Assembly (NCBI GenBank): GCA_016709765.1
Contig: JADJMD010000012.1
Span: forward strand, 372,001-436,000
DNA length: 64,000 nt
Direction of reading: 5' to 3'
Origin: Ignavibacteriales bacterium
Lineage (GTDB): Bacteria > Bacteroidota > Ignavibacteria > Ignavibacteriales > Ignavibacteriaceae
Position 1 is the first letter of the stretch; each line of letters begins with the position of its first letter. The position numbers were made by a program, and so were the translations under genes. Positions 53,312 to 61,989 of this stretch are shown here, one piece after another. Below the pieces are notes generated by a model that saw only the letters and a program-made list of their open reading frames with translations, was not told the origin of the DNA and did no database searches.

Positions 53312-54325
53312 TTAAATTCTTGGTAAGCGTTCTAAGTAGGAACTATTACTAAGAATTGCAAATGCTTCTGTTTTTCTAAGTTCCTCTAGATTAAAACAAT
53401 TCATATAGCTCATAGAGCTTTTTAAACCATCGGAAATTCCATCGATAACATTTTTTACCGCACCTTTGTAAGCAACCATAGTTTCTTCGCCTTCAATAAA
53501 TTCATTGCGCATTTTTACTCCAAACGAAGCAGAGCCACGATACTTTTTCCACAATTGCCCGTTATATTTTATTACTTCACCGGGAGTTTCTCTTGTTCCA
53601 GACAACATTCTGCCAAGCATAACTATATCCGCACCAAGAGCAATTGCTTTTGCCACATCGCCGGGGCTTTTAATACCGCCATCAGCAATAATCTTTATTT
53701 TTAACTTTTTTTGATTTCTTGCAAAATAAATATTAAGTAAAGATGAAACCTGACCTATTCCAATTCCGGTTTGAATAGAAGTGGTACAAACACTTCCGCC
53801 TCCAATACCAACACGAACTGCATCTGCACCAGCGTTTTCAAGCTGATCTAAAGTTCCACCATGTGCAATGTTGCCAACAATTATTTTAACATCAAATTTT
53901 TTCTTAATCAGTTCGGTTTTTTTAAGAACTTCTTTATTATTGGCATTAGCTGTATCAATACAAATAATGTATTTTTTTGTAGCAATTTTTTCAATCGTTT
54001 TCAAATCAGTGTTTAGAGCAATAGATACTGCTTTAATTCCCTTTCCATTTTTAGCATTTAATACCGCATCAAGTGAAGAGTCAAAACGATTTACAATTCC
54101 AAGACTTCCGGCACTAGATAATTCTTTTGCCATTTCAATTCCGGTTACAGAATCCATTGGACTTGAAATAACAGGAACATTTAATTTTAATCCAAGAAAA
54201 GAACTGTTGGTTGATGCTTCGGTTCGCGATTTAATTCTTGAAACCTGTGTGGGTATTAAACTAATGTCATCATAAGTTAATGATTGATTGTAATTATTTA
54301 ACTCTGTTTTTGAATAGACTTTCAT
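53312..54325 (-). CDS. IMP dehydrogenase/GMP reductase family enzyme without CBS domains
   Basis: A 337-residue TIM-barrel enzyme. The start LTYDDISLIPTQVSRIKSR, NVPVISSPMDSVTG, GNIAHGG, the catalytic loop VGIGGGSVCTTSIQTGIG with Cys180, and IADGGIKSPGDVAKAIALGA (in parts) are clear. CBS domains of ordinary IMPDH are absent and the length is close to GMP reductase. After the catalytic CTT the usual Arg is Ser. I cannot decide between IMP dehydrogenase and GMP reductase from this sequence. It lies 17 bp downstream of the pepF stop, on the same strand. Confidence 0.85.
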   Translation of the reverse strand: MKVYSKTELNNYNQSLTYDDISLIPTQVSRIKSRTEASTNSSFLGLKLNVPVISSPMDSVTGIEMAKELSSAGSLGIVNRFDSSLDAVLNAKNGKGIKAVSIALNTDLKTIEKIATKKYIICIDTANANNKEVLKKTELIKKKFDVKIIVGNIAHGGTLDQLENAGADAVRVGIGGGSVCTTSIQTGIGIGQVSSLLNIYFARNQKKLKIKIIADGGIKSPGDVAKAIALGADIVMLGRMLSGTRETPGEVIKYNGQLWKKYRGSASFGVKMRNEFIEGEETMVAYKGAVKNVIDGISDGLKSSMSYMNCFNLEELRKTEAFAILSNSSYLERLPRI

Positions 54326-54342
54326 TTACATCCTATATTTTT

Positions 54343-56190
54343 TCAAATTAAGTTTTCTATTTCATCAATTAGTTGATTCATTTTTTTTGTAACTGCCAAA
54401 ATTGGTTCCTGCGAATTCATATCCACACCGGCTTTCTTTAAAATATTAATTGGATAATCCGAACTCCCTGCTTTAAGAAAATCTAAATATTTTTTTACTG
54501 CTGGTTCACCTTCCGTCTTTACTTTTAATGCAAGTGCTTCCGATGCTGCAAAACCGGTTGCATACTGATATACATAAAAATTATAATAAAAATGTGGTAC
54601 ACGTGCCCAAGTATATGTTTCCTCAGTATCAATTATCATTTCCGGTCCCCAATATTTTTGATAAACATCTCTGTAGAGATTACATAATACATCGGGAGTT
54701 AATGCTTCGCCGTTTTCAACTTTAGAATGCGTTGTTGCTTCAAACTCTGCGAACATCACTTGTCTGTATACAGTAGTTGTAATGTTGTTAAGATATTTTT
54801 CAAGCAAGAAAAGTTTTTCTTCTTTTGATTCAGAAATATTAATTAAATGCTCAAGCAAAAGACTTTCGTTAAAAGTTGATGCAACCTCTGCAAGAAAGAT
54901 TGAATAATTTGCATAAGTAAATGGTTGATTTAATCCTGTATAATATGAATGCATGTTATGTCCCATTTCATGCGCAAGTGTAAAAACATCATTCAATAAA
55001 TCAGTCCAATTTAATAAAACATAAGGATGAACACCGTATGTTGAACCTGATGAATAAGCGCCGCTACGTTTTGCTTTAGTTTCGTAAACATCAATCCATC
55101 TATTATCAAAAGCTTTTTTAAGAGAGGTAAGATAATCTTCACCCATAACTTTTAATGAAGCAAAAACAATTTGTTTGGCTTCATCATAGTTGTATTTTTT
55201 TTCAAGTTTCTGATCGAACAAAGTAACATAGGCATCGTAAGTGTGCAGTTCATCTAGGCCAAGAAGTTTTTTCTTTAATGCGGACCATCTGTGCATTGGT
55301 TGGAAATTATTATTTACGGTATCAACAAGATTCGTATAAACGGAAAGTGGAATATTATTTTTATCCAAAGCCGCTTCCTGCGCTGAGTTATATTTTCGAG
55401 CTCGTGCATAAAATATGTTTGATTTTAGATTTCCGTTAAACAGCGCACTTAATGAATTAACATTTTCCATAAAAGGATTTAAGTAAGCTTTAAAAGCTCG
55501 CTTGCGGTAATCTCTGTTTTTGGAATACAAAGCAGAATAAAACCTCGAGTGTGACATCTCAATTTCGGTTCCGTTTTCTCCAGGAATTACTGGAAATCTC
55601 AAATCCGCATTTGTTAACAGCGAGTATGCATTGTAAGAAACCTGTGTTACATCACCAGCCATGGCAAGCAGTTCTTCCTGCTCTTTATCCAATGTATGTT
55701 TTCTAAATCGGAAAAGATCATCAAAACTATGACGGTAAATTTCTAAATCAGGATTTGAACTAAGTAAATCTAACAATTCTTTTTCATCAATTTTGAGAAG
55801 CTCTGGTTTGATGTATGAACTTGCAGCAAGCACTTTAGAATAGATTGTTTTTATTCTATCATCCATTCCCTGGTACTTTGAAATTCTCATATCGCTGTCT
55901 TTTGAAAGCATCGAATAGAGATACAAGCGTTCTAATTTAATCCCTACTTCATCATCAAATTTTAGGCATGCTAAAAGATTTTCTGCCGATTTACTTAATG
56001 TTCCTTCAAATTGAATGTAGTTAGAAATATTATTTTCTACCCACTTAAAATCTTTTTCCCACTCTTCATCGTTTATATAAATATCTTTCAAATTCCATTT
56101 ATACTTTTCATCAATAGTATCACGAGTAGGTATTTCGGTTGATTGATTTTCTAGCGAATGAAAAAAATTGGTTAGGCTTTTATTGAACAT
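54343..56190 (-). CDS. pepF: Oligoendopeptidase F (M3 family)
   Basis: A 615-residue zinc metallopeptidase that trims short peptides in the cytoplasm. The catalytic zinc motif HEMGH lies in TLAHEMGHNMHSYYTG near residue 408, with the third zinc ligand Glu in FLAEVASTFNE. The C-terminal YQYATGFAASEALAL is typical of PepF. Length is that of the family. The IMPDH-family gene follows with a short gap, but a functional link is not obvious. Confidence 0.94.
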   Translation of the reverse strand: MFNKSLTNFFHSLENQSTEIPTRDTIDEKYKWNLKDIYINDEEWEKDFKWVENNISNYIQFEGTLSKSAENLLACLKFDDEVGIKLERLYLYSMLSKDSDMRISKYQGMDDRIKTIYSKVLAASSYIKPELLKIDEKELLDLLSSNPDLEIYRHSFDDLFRFRKHTLDKEQEELLAMAGDVTQVSYNAYSLLTNADLRFPVIPGENGTEIEMSHSRFYSALYSKNRDYRKRAFKAYLNPFMENVNSLSALFNGNLKSNIFYARARKYNSAQEAALDKNNIPLSVYTNLVDTVNNNFQPMHRWSALKKKLLGLDELHTYDAYVTLFDQKLEKKYNYDEAKQIVFASLKVMGEDYLTSLKKAFDNRWIDVYETKAKRSGAYSSGSTYGVHPYVLLNWTDLLNDVFTLAHEMGHNMHSYYTGLNQPFTYANYSIFLAEVASTFNESLLLEHLINISESKEEKLFLLEKYLNNITTTVYRQVMFAEFEATTHSKVENGEALTPDVLCNLYRDVYQKYWGPEMIIDTEETYTWARVPHFYYNFYVYQYATGFAASEALALKVKTEGEPAVKKYLDFLKAGSSDYPINILKKAGVDMNSQEPILAVTKKMNQLIDEIENLI

Positions 56191-56254
56191 AGTTTCCCCA
56201 GAAATGTAATGGATAATTTAATTAGTTGAGTTTTTAAAAAACGGGTAATAGTTA

Positions 56255-57349
56255 TCATTTAAGTAATATCATTTTTTTTGTTTGAGAAAAATGGCCTGCC
56301 TGCAATCGGTAGAAATAAACTCCGCTTGGTAAATACGATGCAATGAAATCAAATTCATAATTCCCCGCCGGTTTTTCTTCGTTAACAAGAGTTTTAATTT
56401 CATTTCCTAATACATCATAAATTTTAATTACAACATTTAGATTTCTACCTGCGGCTGTAATGATATTTGGAATAAAATAATGAATTTTTGTATTTGGATT
56501 AAATGGATTTGGAAAATTCTGATATAATTGAAAATCTTTTACTACTTTAGAATTATTTTCTTCCAAACTTGTAATTGATGTTGTAATGTTTGATGCTAGT
56601 CCAGGAATTTTAAAGGCTGGAAATCCCAAATATGATAAATCAACATTTGTTGTTGGAATATAACTTTTAACTTTCCAATTGTCTGGTGCTAACCAAACTG
56701 TATTTTCAACACCAAACATCTTTACAGGTATAATATTCAAGAGTAAATAACTAATTCTAACTTCCAACAAAAACTTTTTGCAATCAAAAGTGCCAATTGC
56801 AGTAGTTAAAGATTCATCCGCCAATTTTTTTCCAATCAATTCAAATCTTATAGTTGCAGAAATTGAATTTACAGTTATAGCAGTATCTTTTTTAAATATC
56901 TGATATTCCACATTGTTACCAGAAGCAAACCGGTAATAAGAATACCAACCTTCCAATGAATTAAAAAATGTTACAAAATTAATTCCCAGCGTTGTATCTA
57001 CATTTCCTAATAAGCTTGAAAAGGTTCTTGGATCAAAATATTCAAATCCATTTGATGATTCAAAATTGTAATAGATTGAATCTAAGTAAGGAATTGAATT
57101 TATCACACCTAATGTCCCCGTTTTGGATAAAACAACATTAGCAGTTTTTCCAAAATATGGCGTTACAACGGCAAAAGAATCAATTCCATAAAATCCCAAA
57201 GAATCAATAGGATTATTGAGCGAATCGAGCGGAACTGATTTAAAATTCCATTTGTACCCTTGTAGAGATGGAAAATAAGTAGATGCAGTTTGGGCAAAAT
57301 GTGAGGCCACAGCTATCAGGAAAATTAGTATTGTATTTTTAATATTCAT
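56255..57349 (-). CDS. Secreted protein with type IX secretion (Por) sorting domain
   Basis: A 364-residue exported protein. A signal peptide (residues 1-19, ASHFAQ) is followed by a beta-rich domain of about 240 residues that I do not recognise, and a C-terminal T9SS type A sorting domain (about 285-364: LYQNFPNPFNPNTKI, IKIYDVLGNEIKTLVNE, LPSGVYFYRLQAG, KKMILLK). The last domain marks cargo of the Bacteroidota Por system, which would translocate it across the outer membrane. No T9SS machinery gene is in the window. Confidence 0.88.
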   Translation of the reverse strand: MNIKNTILIFLIAVASHFAQTASTYFPSLQGYKWNFKSVPLDSLNNPIDSLGFYGIDSFAVVTPYFGKTANVVLSKTGTLGVINSIPYLDSIYYNFESSNGFEYFDPRTFSSLLGNVDTTLGINFVTFFNSLEGWYSYYRFASGNNVEYQIFKKDTAITVNSISATIRFELIGKKLADESLTTAIGTFDCKKFLLEVRISYLLLNIIPVKMFGVENTVWLAPDNWKVKSYIPTTNVDLSYLGFPAFKIPGLASNITTSITSLEENNSKVVKDFQLYQNFPNPFNPNTKIHYFIPNIITAAGRNLNVVIKIYDVLGNEIKTLVNEEKPAGNYEFDFIASYLPSGVYFYRLQAGHFSQTKKMILLK

Positions 57350-57488
57350 TCTGTAATGATTTTGTAAAATGGGTATTAGGCAGGAACAAATATAAGAAAA
57401 GTAAAAATCTATTGCATTAATAAATTGTTGGTAATTATGATCATTTTGTGTTTATCTAAAGAAATCCTTCGCAAATATTATATCCAAA

Positions 57489-58985
57489 TTACTTCGCCCA
57501 GTTTGGAAAAGTATGTAAATCAAACAAAATTGTACCAATAAAATAAACGAAAACCGAAATTATGATTACGCTTAAAATGTTAAGCACAAATCCGGTTTTT
57601 GCCATATCTGAGATTCTCAATCGTTTACTTGCAAAAACAATTGTATTTGGCGGAGTTCCCACAGGCATCATAAATGCCATAGATGCAGAAAGTGTTGCGG
57701 CTATCATTAAAAGTAATGGATTTAATCCTATCGCAACAGAAACTGAAGCAAGAATTGGAAGTATCATTTGAGTTGTTGCGGTGTTTGATGTAAGCTCTGT
57801 GAGAAAATTAATTATTACACAAATAATTAGTATTAATACAAAAGTGGGGATGTTTGATAATCCACGTAAATTATTCCCAATATATTCTGATAACCCGCTT
57901 GAACTAAAAGCAGTTGCAAGTGCAAATCCACCGCCAAACAATAAAATTATTCCCCAAGGTATTTGCTCAAATACATTTGCCCCAAGAATTGTTTTTTGTT
58001 TTTCATCTTTGGACGGAAAAAGAAATAGTAAAAACGCCATTGTTATTGCTATTGTTCCATCATCAATAAATTCCGGTGTTGAAAATACTGAGGACCAACC
58101 AGTAATTTTTATAAATCCAAGATTTAAGTCAGTTCTAAAAATCCAGAGTAAAGATGTTATTCCAAAAACTATTGCAATAACTTTTTCGGAGTAAGAAAAT
58201 TTTCCAAGTGAATTATATTCATTTCTAATAAAATCTTTACTGATATTTATTTTTTTGTTTGATTTAAAAAATACTTTCGATAAAAATAGCACGGTAATTA
58301 TTAAAAGAATTATTGTGATTGGAAGACCCAACAGCATCCAATTTCCAAATGATATTTCTGGAGCATTTGGAAATGCAATTTTATGAATTCTCAACAAAGC
58401 AAGGTTTGGTGGAGTTCCAATCAAAGTTGCAATTCCTCCGATAGAGCACGAATATGCAATTCCAAGTAGAATAGATTTTGAAAACTTTTTAGTTTCTTCT
58501 TTTCCAAATTCATTTTCTATTTTAGTTATTACGGCAAGTGCTATAGGTAACATCATAACAGCGGTTGCTGTGTTTGATATCCACATAGAAAGAAATGCGG
58601 CGGATAACATAAATCCAAATAAAATTGAGTTTGCTGTTCCGCCAAAGATTGAAATGATTTTTAATGCTATTCGTTTGTGTAAGCCCCAATTTTCCATTGC
58701 GATTGCAAGCATAAATCCGCCAATGAACAAAAAGATGACTGAGTTTATGTATGAGGCAGAGATATCCGACCCGGAAAGCACACCAAAAACTGGAAAGAAT
58801 ACTAACGGGACTAATGATGTTGCAGCTAAAGGTACAGCTTCGGTAATCCACCAAATTGCCATAAGAATTGCAACTGCAGCAACTTTTCCAACGTTTGGGT
58901 TTTCCGGAGTTGGATTAAAAAAAATCAAAATTAATACGAAGGAAACTAATCCAAGTGTAAATCCAACTTTTTGTAATCGTTCCAT
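57489..58985 (-). CDS. DASS-family sodium/anion (dicarboxylate) symporter
   Basis: A 498-residue membrane transporter of the SLC13/DASS (CitT-like) family with about eleven helices. Both SNT sodium and substrate motifs are visible, SNTATAVMMLP near residue 136 and SNTATTQMILP near 398, together with GTPPNLALLR near 192 and MPVGTPPNTIVF near 440. The substrate is likely a dicarboxylate such as succinate, or sulfate or citrate; the sequence does not settle it. It is a single gene with a divergent neighbour, gatB. Confidence 0.9.
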   Translation of the reverse strand: MERLQKVGFTLGLVSFVLILIFFNPTPENPNVGKVAAVAILMAIWWITEAVPLAATSLVPLVFFPVFGVLSGSDISASYINSVIFLFIGGFMLAIAMENWGLHKRIALKIISIFGGTANSILFGFMLSAAFLSMWISNTATAVMMLPIALAVITKIENEFGKEETKKFSKSILLGIAYSCSIGGIATLIGTPPNLALLRIHKIAFPNAPEISFGNWMLLGLPITIILLIITVLFLSKVFFKSNKKINISKDFIRNEYNSLGKFSYSEKVIAIVFGITSLLWIFRTDLNLGFIKITGWSSVFSTPEFIDDGTIAITMAFLLFLFPSKDEKQKTILGANVFEQIPWGIILLFGGGFALATAFSSSGLSEYIGNNLRGLSNIPTFVLILIICVIINFLTELTSNTATTQMILPILASVSVAIGLNPLLLMIAATLSASMAFMMPVGTPPNTIVFASKRLRISDMAKTGFVLNILSVIIISVFVYFIGTILFDLHTFPNWAK

Positions 58986-59144
58986 AAAGCTATAGGTGAA
59001 TAATTGATGTTGAAAATAATTATATCTAAAGTAATATAAAACCGTACGGCAAACTTTTCATCCATTTATCATAATAGAAAAATTTTGATCTTTCTATATA
59101 AAGTTCATCATCCATATATTTGCGCCCGTAAACAATATGAATTT

Positions 59145-60581
59145 ATGAATACAAAATACGAAGCAGTAATAGGTTTAGAAGTTCACACCCAACTTTTAAC
59201 AAACTCAAAAATTTTTTGCGGATGTTCAACTAAGTTTGGCAATAATCCAAACAGTAATACTTGTCCTGTATGTCTTGGGCATCCGGGAGTTTTACCTGTT
59301 TTGAATAAAAAGGTTGTTGAGTTTACAGCATTAATGGGTTTAGCAACAAACTGTCGAATCAATGAGCGGTCTATCTTTGCAAGAAAAAATTATTTCTATC
59401 CGGATTTACCAAAAGGTTATCAAATTTCTCAGTACGAAGAACCAATATGTGAAAACGGATTTATTGAAGTTAACCCTAAAGATTCTGAATCTAAAAAAAT
59501 TGGAATAACTAGAATCCATATAGAAGAAGATGCCGGAAAATCTATACACGATCAAAGCTCTGCAACTTTGGTTGATGTGAACAGATGCGGAGTTCCTTTG
59601 ATGGAAATAGTTAGTGAACCAGATATTCGAACACCAGAAGAAGCATATTTATATTTAAGTAAAATTAAACAGATTGTTCAGTATCTCGGAATTTGTGATG
59701 GAAACATGGAAGAAGGTTCACTTAGATGCGATGCAAATATTTCAGTGCGATTAAAAGGTGAAGAAAAGTTTGGTGTTAAAACTGAAGTTAAAAATATGAA
59801 CTCATTCCGTAACGTTGAGCGCGCAATTGAGTTTGAAGTTAAAAGACAGATTGAAATGATTGAAGATGGTGAAACAATTGTTCAACAAACACTTTTATGG
59901 AATGCTGATGCTAATGAAGCACATCCTATGCGCAGTAAAGAAGAAGCACACGATTATAGATACTTTCCTGATCCCGATTTACTGCCCGTAATTGTTGATG
60001 AGAATTGGAAATCCGAAATCGCAAAAAGTTTACCAGAATTACCAGATGCAAAACAAAAAAGATTTATTTCAGATTATTCACTTTCTGTTTATGATTCAGA
60101 AATTTTAACCCAAACAAAATCGCTTGCTGAATATTATGAAAATGTTATTTCGGTAACTGATGATTACAAAACTGCTTGTAATTGGGTAACAAGCGAAGTT
60201 CTTGCAGTTATTAATGAAAAGAAAATTGATATTTCGGATTTCACTGTAACACCGTTAAATTTGGGTAAGCTGATTAATCTTATAAAAGATGGAACAATAA
60301 GCGGTAAAATTGCTAAAGATATTTTCCCGGTAATGATAGGAAGTAATTCCGATCCCGAACAAATAGTAAAAGAAAAAAATCTTGTTCAGATCTCTGATAC
60401 TTCTGAGATTAAATCGATCATAATAAAAATTATTACTGCAAATCCAGCACAAGTTGAAGAATACAAAGCTGGAAAAGAAAAAGTTTTTGGATTTTTTGTC
60501 GGACAGGTGATGAAAGAATCAAAAGGGAAAGCAAATCCAAAAATTGTTAATGAGATTTTACTAAAAGCATTATCAACTTAG
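59145..60581 (+). CDS. gatB: Asp-tRNA(Asn)/Glu-tRNA(Gln) amidotransferase subunit B
   Basis: A 478-residue GatB subunit, which phosphorylates misacylated Glu-tRNA(Gln) or Asp-tRNA(Asn) before amidation. The start MNTKYEAVIGLEVHTQL fits the family, and I choose ATG 59145 over the upstream frame start at 59085. Zinc cysteines occur in FCGCST and CPVCLGHPG, with RKNYFYPDLPKGYQISQYE (in parts), LMEIVSEPD and the C-terminal YqeY-like domain. gatA and gatC are not adjacent, as is common. Confidence 0.95.
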   Translation: MNTKYEAVIGLEVHTQLLTNSKIFCGCSTKFGNNPNSNTCPVCLGHPGVLPVLNKKVVEFTALMGLATNCRINERSIFARKNYFYPDLPKGYQISQYEEPICENGFIEVNPKDSESKKIGITRIHIEEDAGKSIHDQSSATLVDVNRCGVPLMEIVSEPDIRTPEEAYLYLSKIKQIVQYLGICDGNMEEGSLRCDANISVRLKGEEKFGVKTEVKNMNSFRNVERAIEFEVKRQIEMIEDGETIVQQTLLWNADANEAHPMRSKEEAHDYRYFPDPDLLPVIVDENWKSEIAKSLPELPDAKQKRFISDYSLSVYDSEILTQTKSLAEYYENVISVTDDYKTACNWVTSEVLAVINEKKIDISDFTVTPLNLGKLINLIKDGTISGKIAKDIFPVMIGSNSDPEQIVKEKNLVQISDTSEIKSIIIKIITANPAQVEEYKAGKEKVFGFFVGQVMKESKGKANPKIVNEILLKALST

Positions 60582-60607
60582 CCAGGACTTATCTGCCGAG
60601 TTGCAGG

Positions 60608-60634
60608 TTTGTCATTTCCACGAAAGTGGGAATC
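60608..60634. repeat. Palindromic repeat of the GTCATTTCC/GGGAAT type
   Basis: GTCATTTCCAC-GAAA-GTGGGAATCC forms a stem with a GAAA loop, followed by CCATTTTTTTT on the plus strand. The T run makes it a plausible terminator for gatB. It is related in sequence to the perfect hairpin at 47178-47211, so both may be members of one dispersed repeat family. Confidence 0.6.
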
Positions 60635-60739
60635 CATTTTTTTTATTAGTTTAGGATTCTCGTTTTCAAGGGCATGAAAGACAGTAGCAAATTTTTTAGA
60701 GTTAATTTTAAGATTTAATCAAAAAACGGAGAAACCAAA

Positions 60740-61684
60740 TTGTCATTTCAGGAAAAACTGAAAAACTTTTTTAAGAAAAAAGAAAAGCCTAAACCAACTA
60801 CAATTGCCGGTAAGATTGCAGAGTTCTTTAAACAGTTAGGATTTGCAGGAATAGCCGCTTTATTTATTATAACATTTATTATACAAAACACTCGAATCCC
60901 GACAGGATCTATGGAGGACACAATTCTTGTTGGAGATTTTGTTCTTGTAAATAAGTTTATATATGGATCAAGTTCACCTCGATATATTCCATTTACAGAA
61001 GTGGCGCTTCCATTCTTTACTCTTCCGGCATTAAAAGAACCTAAAGCAAAAGATATAGTTGTATTTGAATATCCAGGAGATCGAGATCAGCTTGAACCAA
61101 CTGAAAAAAATGTGAACTATGTTAAAAGATGTATCGGAACACCGGGCGACACAATTGTGATTAAAGACAAAGTAGTTTTTGTAAATGGAAAAGAATTTTG
61201 GAAACCACCATTTATTAAATATTACCGCGGACAGTATGGCAGTTATCTTAGACCTGCTCCGGAAGGATATACAGAACCAAGAATTTTTCCTAAAGGAATG
61301 CAATGGAATGAAGACAATTATGGCCCACTAGTTATACCTAAAAAAGGGATGACAATTCCACTAAACATTTATAACGTAGAACAATGGCGAACTATTATTG
61401 ATAGAGAAAACGGTAAAAGAGTTGTCGAACTTAAAGGCAATGCAGTTGTGGTTGATAAAATTCCGGTTTCATCCTACACGTTTAAAAAAGATTACTACTT
61501 TATGATGGGTGATAATAGAGATGATAGTCTGGATAGCCGTTTTTGGGGCTTGGTCCCTCGCGATGCTGTAGTTGGCGAAGCGTTTATTACCTTATTTTCA
61601 TGGGATAGAGAAATTCCATTTTCAGAATTGTTTAAATTATTAGGCTCTATTAGACCTGATAGAGTTTTAAAATTACTGCACTAA
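60740..61684 (+). CDS. lepB: Signal peptidase I
   Basis: A 314-residue membrane serine protease that cleaves signal peptides. One membrane helix (about 32-50) precedes the catalytic Ser57 in IPTGSMEDTI and general-base Lys129 in NYVKRCIGTPGD, with the GDNRDDSLDSRFWG box near 255. The start is TTG at 60740, with ACGGAG eight bases upstream. An extended insert between the Lys motif and the last box (about 145-235) is common in this group. It is followed by a good terminator. Confidence 0.95.
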   Translation: MSFQEKLKNFFKKKEKPKPTTIAGKIAEFFKQLGFAGIAALFIITFIIQNTRIPTGSMEDTILVGDFVLVNKFIYGSSSPRYIPFTEVALPFFTLPALKEPKAKDIVVFEYPGDRDQLEPTEKNVNYVKRCIGTPGDTIVIKDKVVFVNGKEFWKPPFIKYYRGQYGSYLRPAPEGYTEPRIFPKGMQWNEDNYGPLVIPKKGMTIPLNIYNVEQWRTIIDRENGKRVVELKGNAVVVDKIPVSSYTFKKDYYFMMGDNRDDSLDSRFWGLVPRDAVVGEAFITLFSWDREIPFSELFKLLGSIRPDRVLKLLH

Positions 61685-61712
61685 AAAATATTTTCAATTA
61701 ATTTATTTTTAT

Positions 61713-61741
61713 AAATCCAGTTTCTATTATAGACTGGATTT
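61713..61741 (+). terminator. Intrinsic terminator after lepB
   Basis: AAATCCAGT pairs with ACTGGATTT around an 11-base loop, followed by TTTTATTT. It lies 29 bp after the lepB stop. Confidence 0.8.
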
Positions 61742-61941
61742 TTTATTTATACTTAACCATTAGTCTTAATATTTTAAAAGAAAACTTTAACCACAAATAA
61801 CTCAAAGGATGTACAAAGGTCTATGTATCAACTAAGTTTGCTCTTTGTGTTCTTAATGACGCTTTATTTTGAATTCTTTTGGTTAAAAAATCTTTCCTAG
61901 TTTACAATTTGATTTCACGGAAAACATTAATGGAATAATAA

Positions 61942-61967
61942 AAAAGGCGATCCGAAGATCGCCTTTT
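61942..61967 (-). terminator. Intrinsic terminator of the TonB-dependent receptor gene
   Basis: On the minus strand AAAAGGCGATC-TTCG-GATCGCCTTTT is an 11-bp stem closed by a C(UUCG)G tetraloop and followed by TTATTATT. It starts 23 bp after the receptor stop at 61990. Confidence 0.85.
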
Positions 61968-61989
61968 AATGTAAGAATAAGAATGCTTA

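Larger units (their letters stand above)
61685..61989. other. Intergenic region with degenerate inverted repeat
   Basis: No gene seen. Between the two terminators, TTTAACCACAAA (61786) and TTTTGGTTAAA (ending 61886) form loose inverted ends of a 100-bp segment with CTCAAAGG and CTTTGTG inside. This resembles a common dispersed AACCACAAAG-type repeat, here heavily decayed. Confidence 0.4.
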
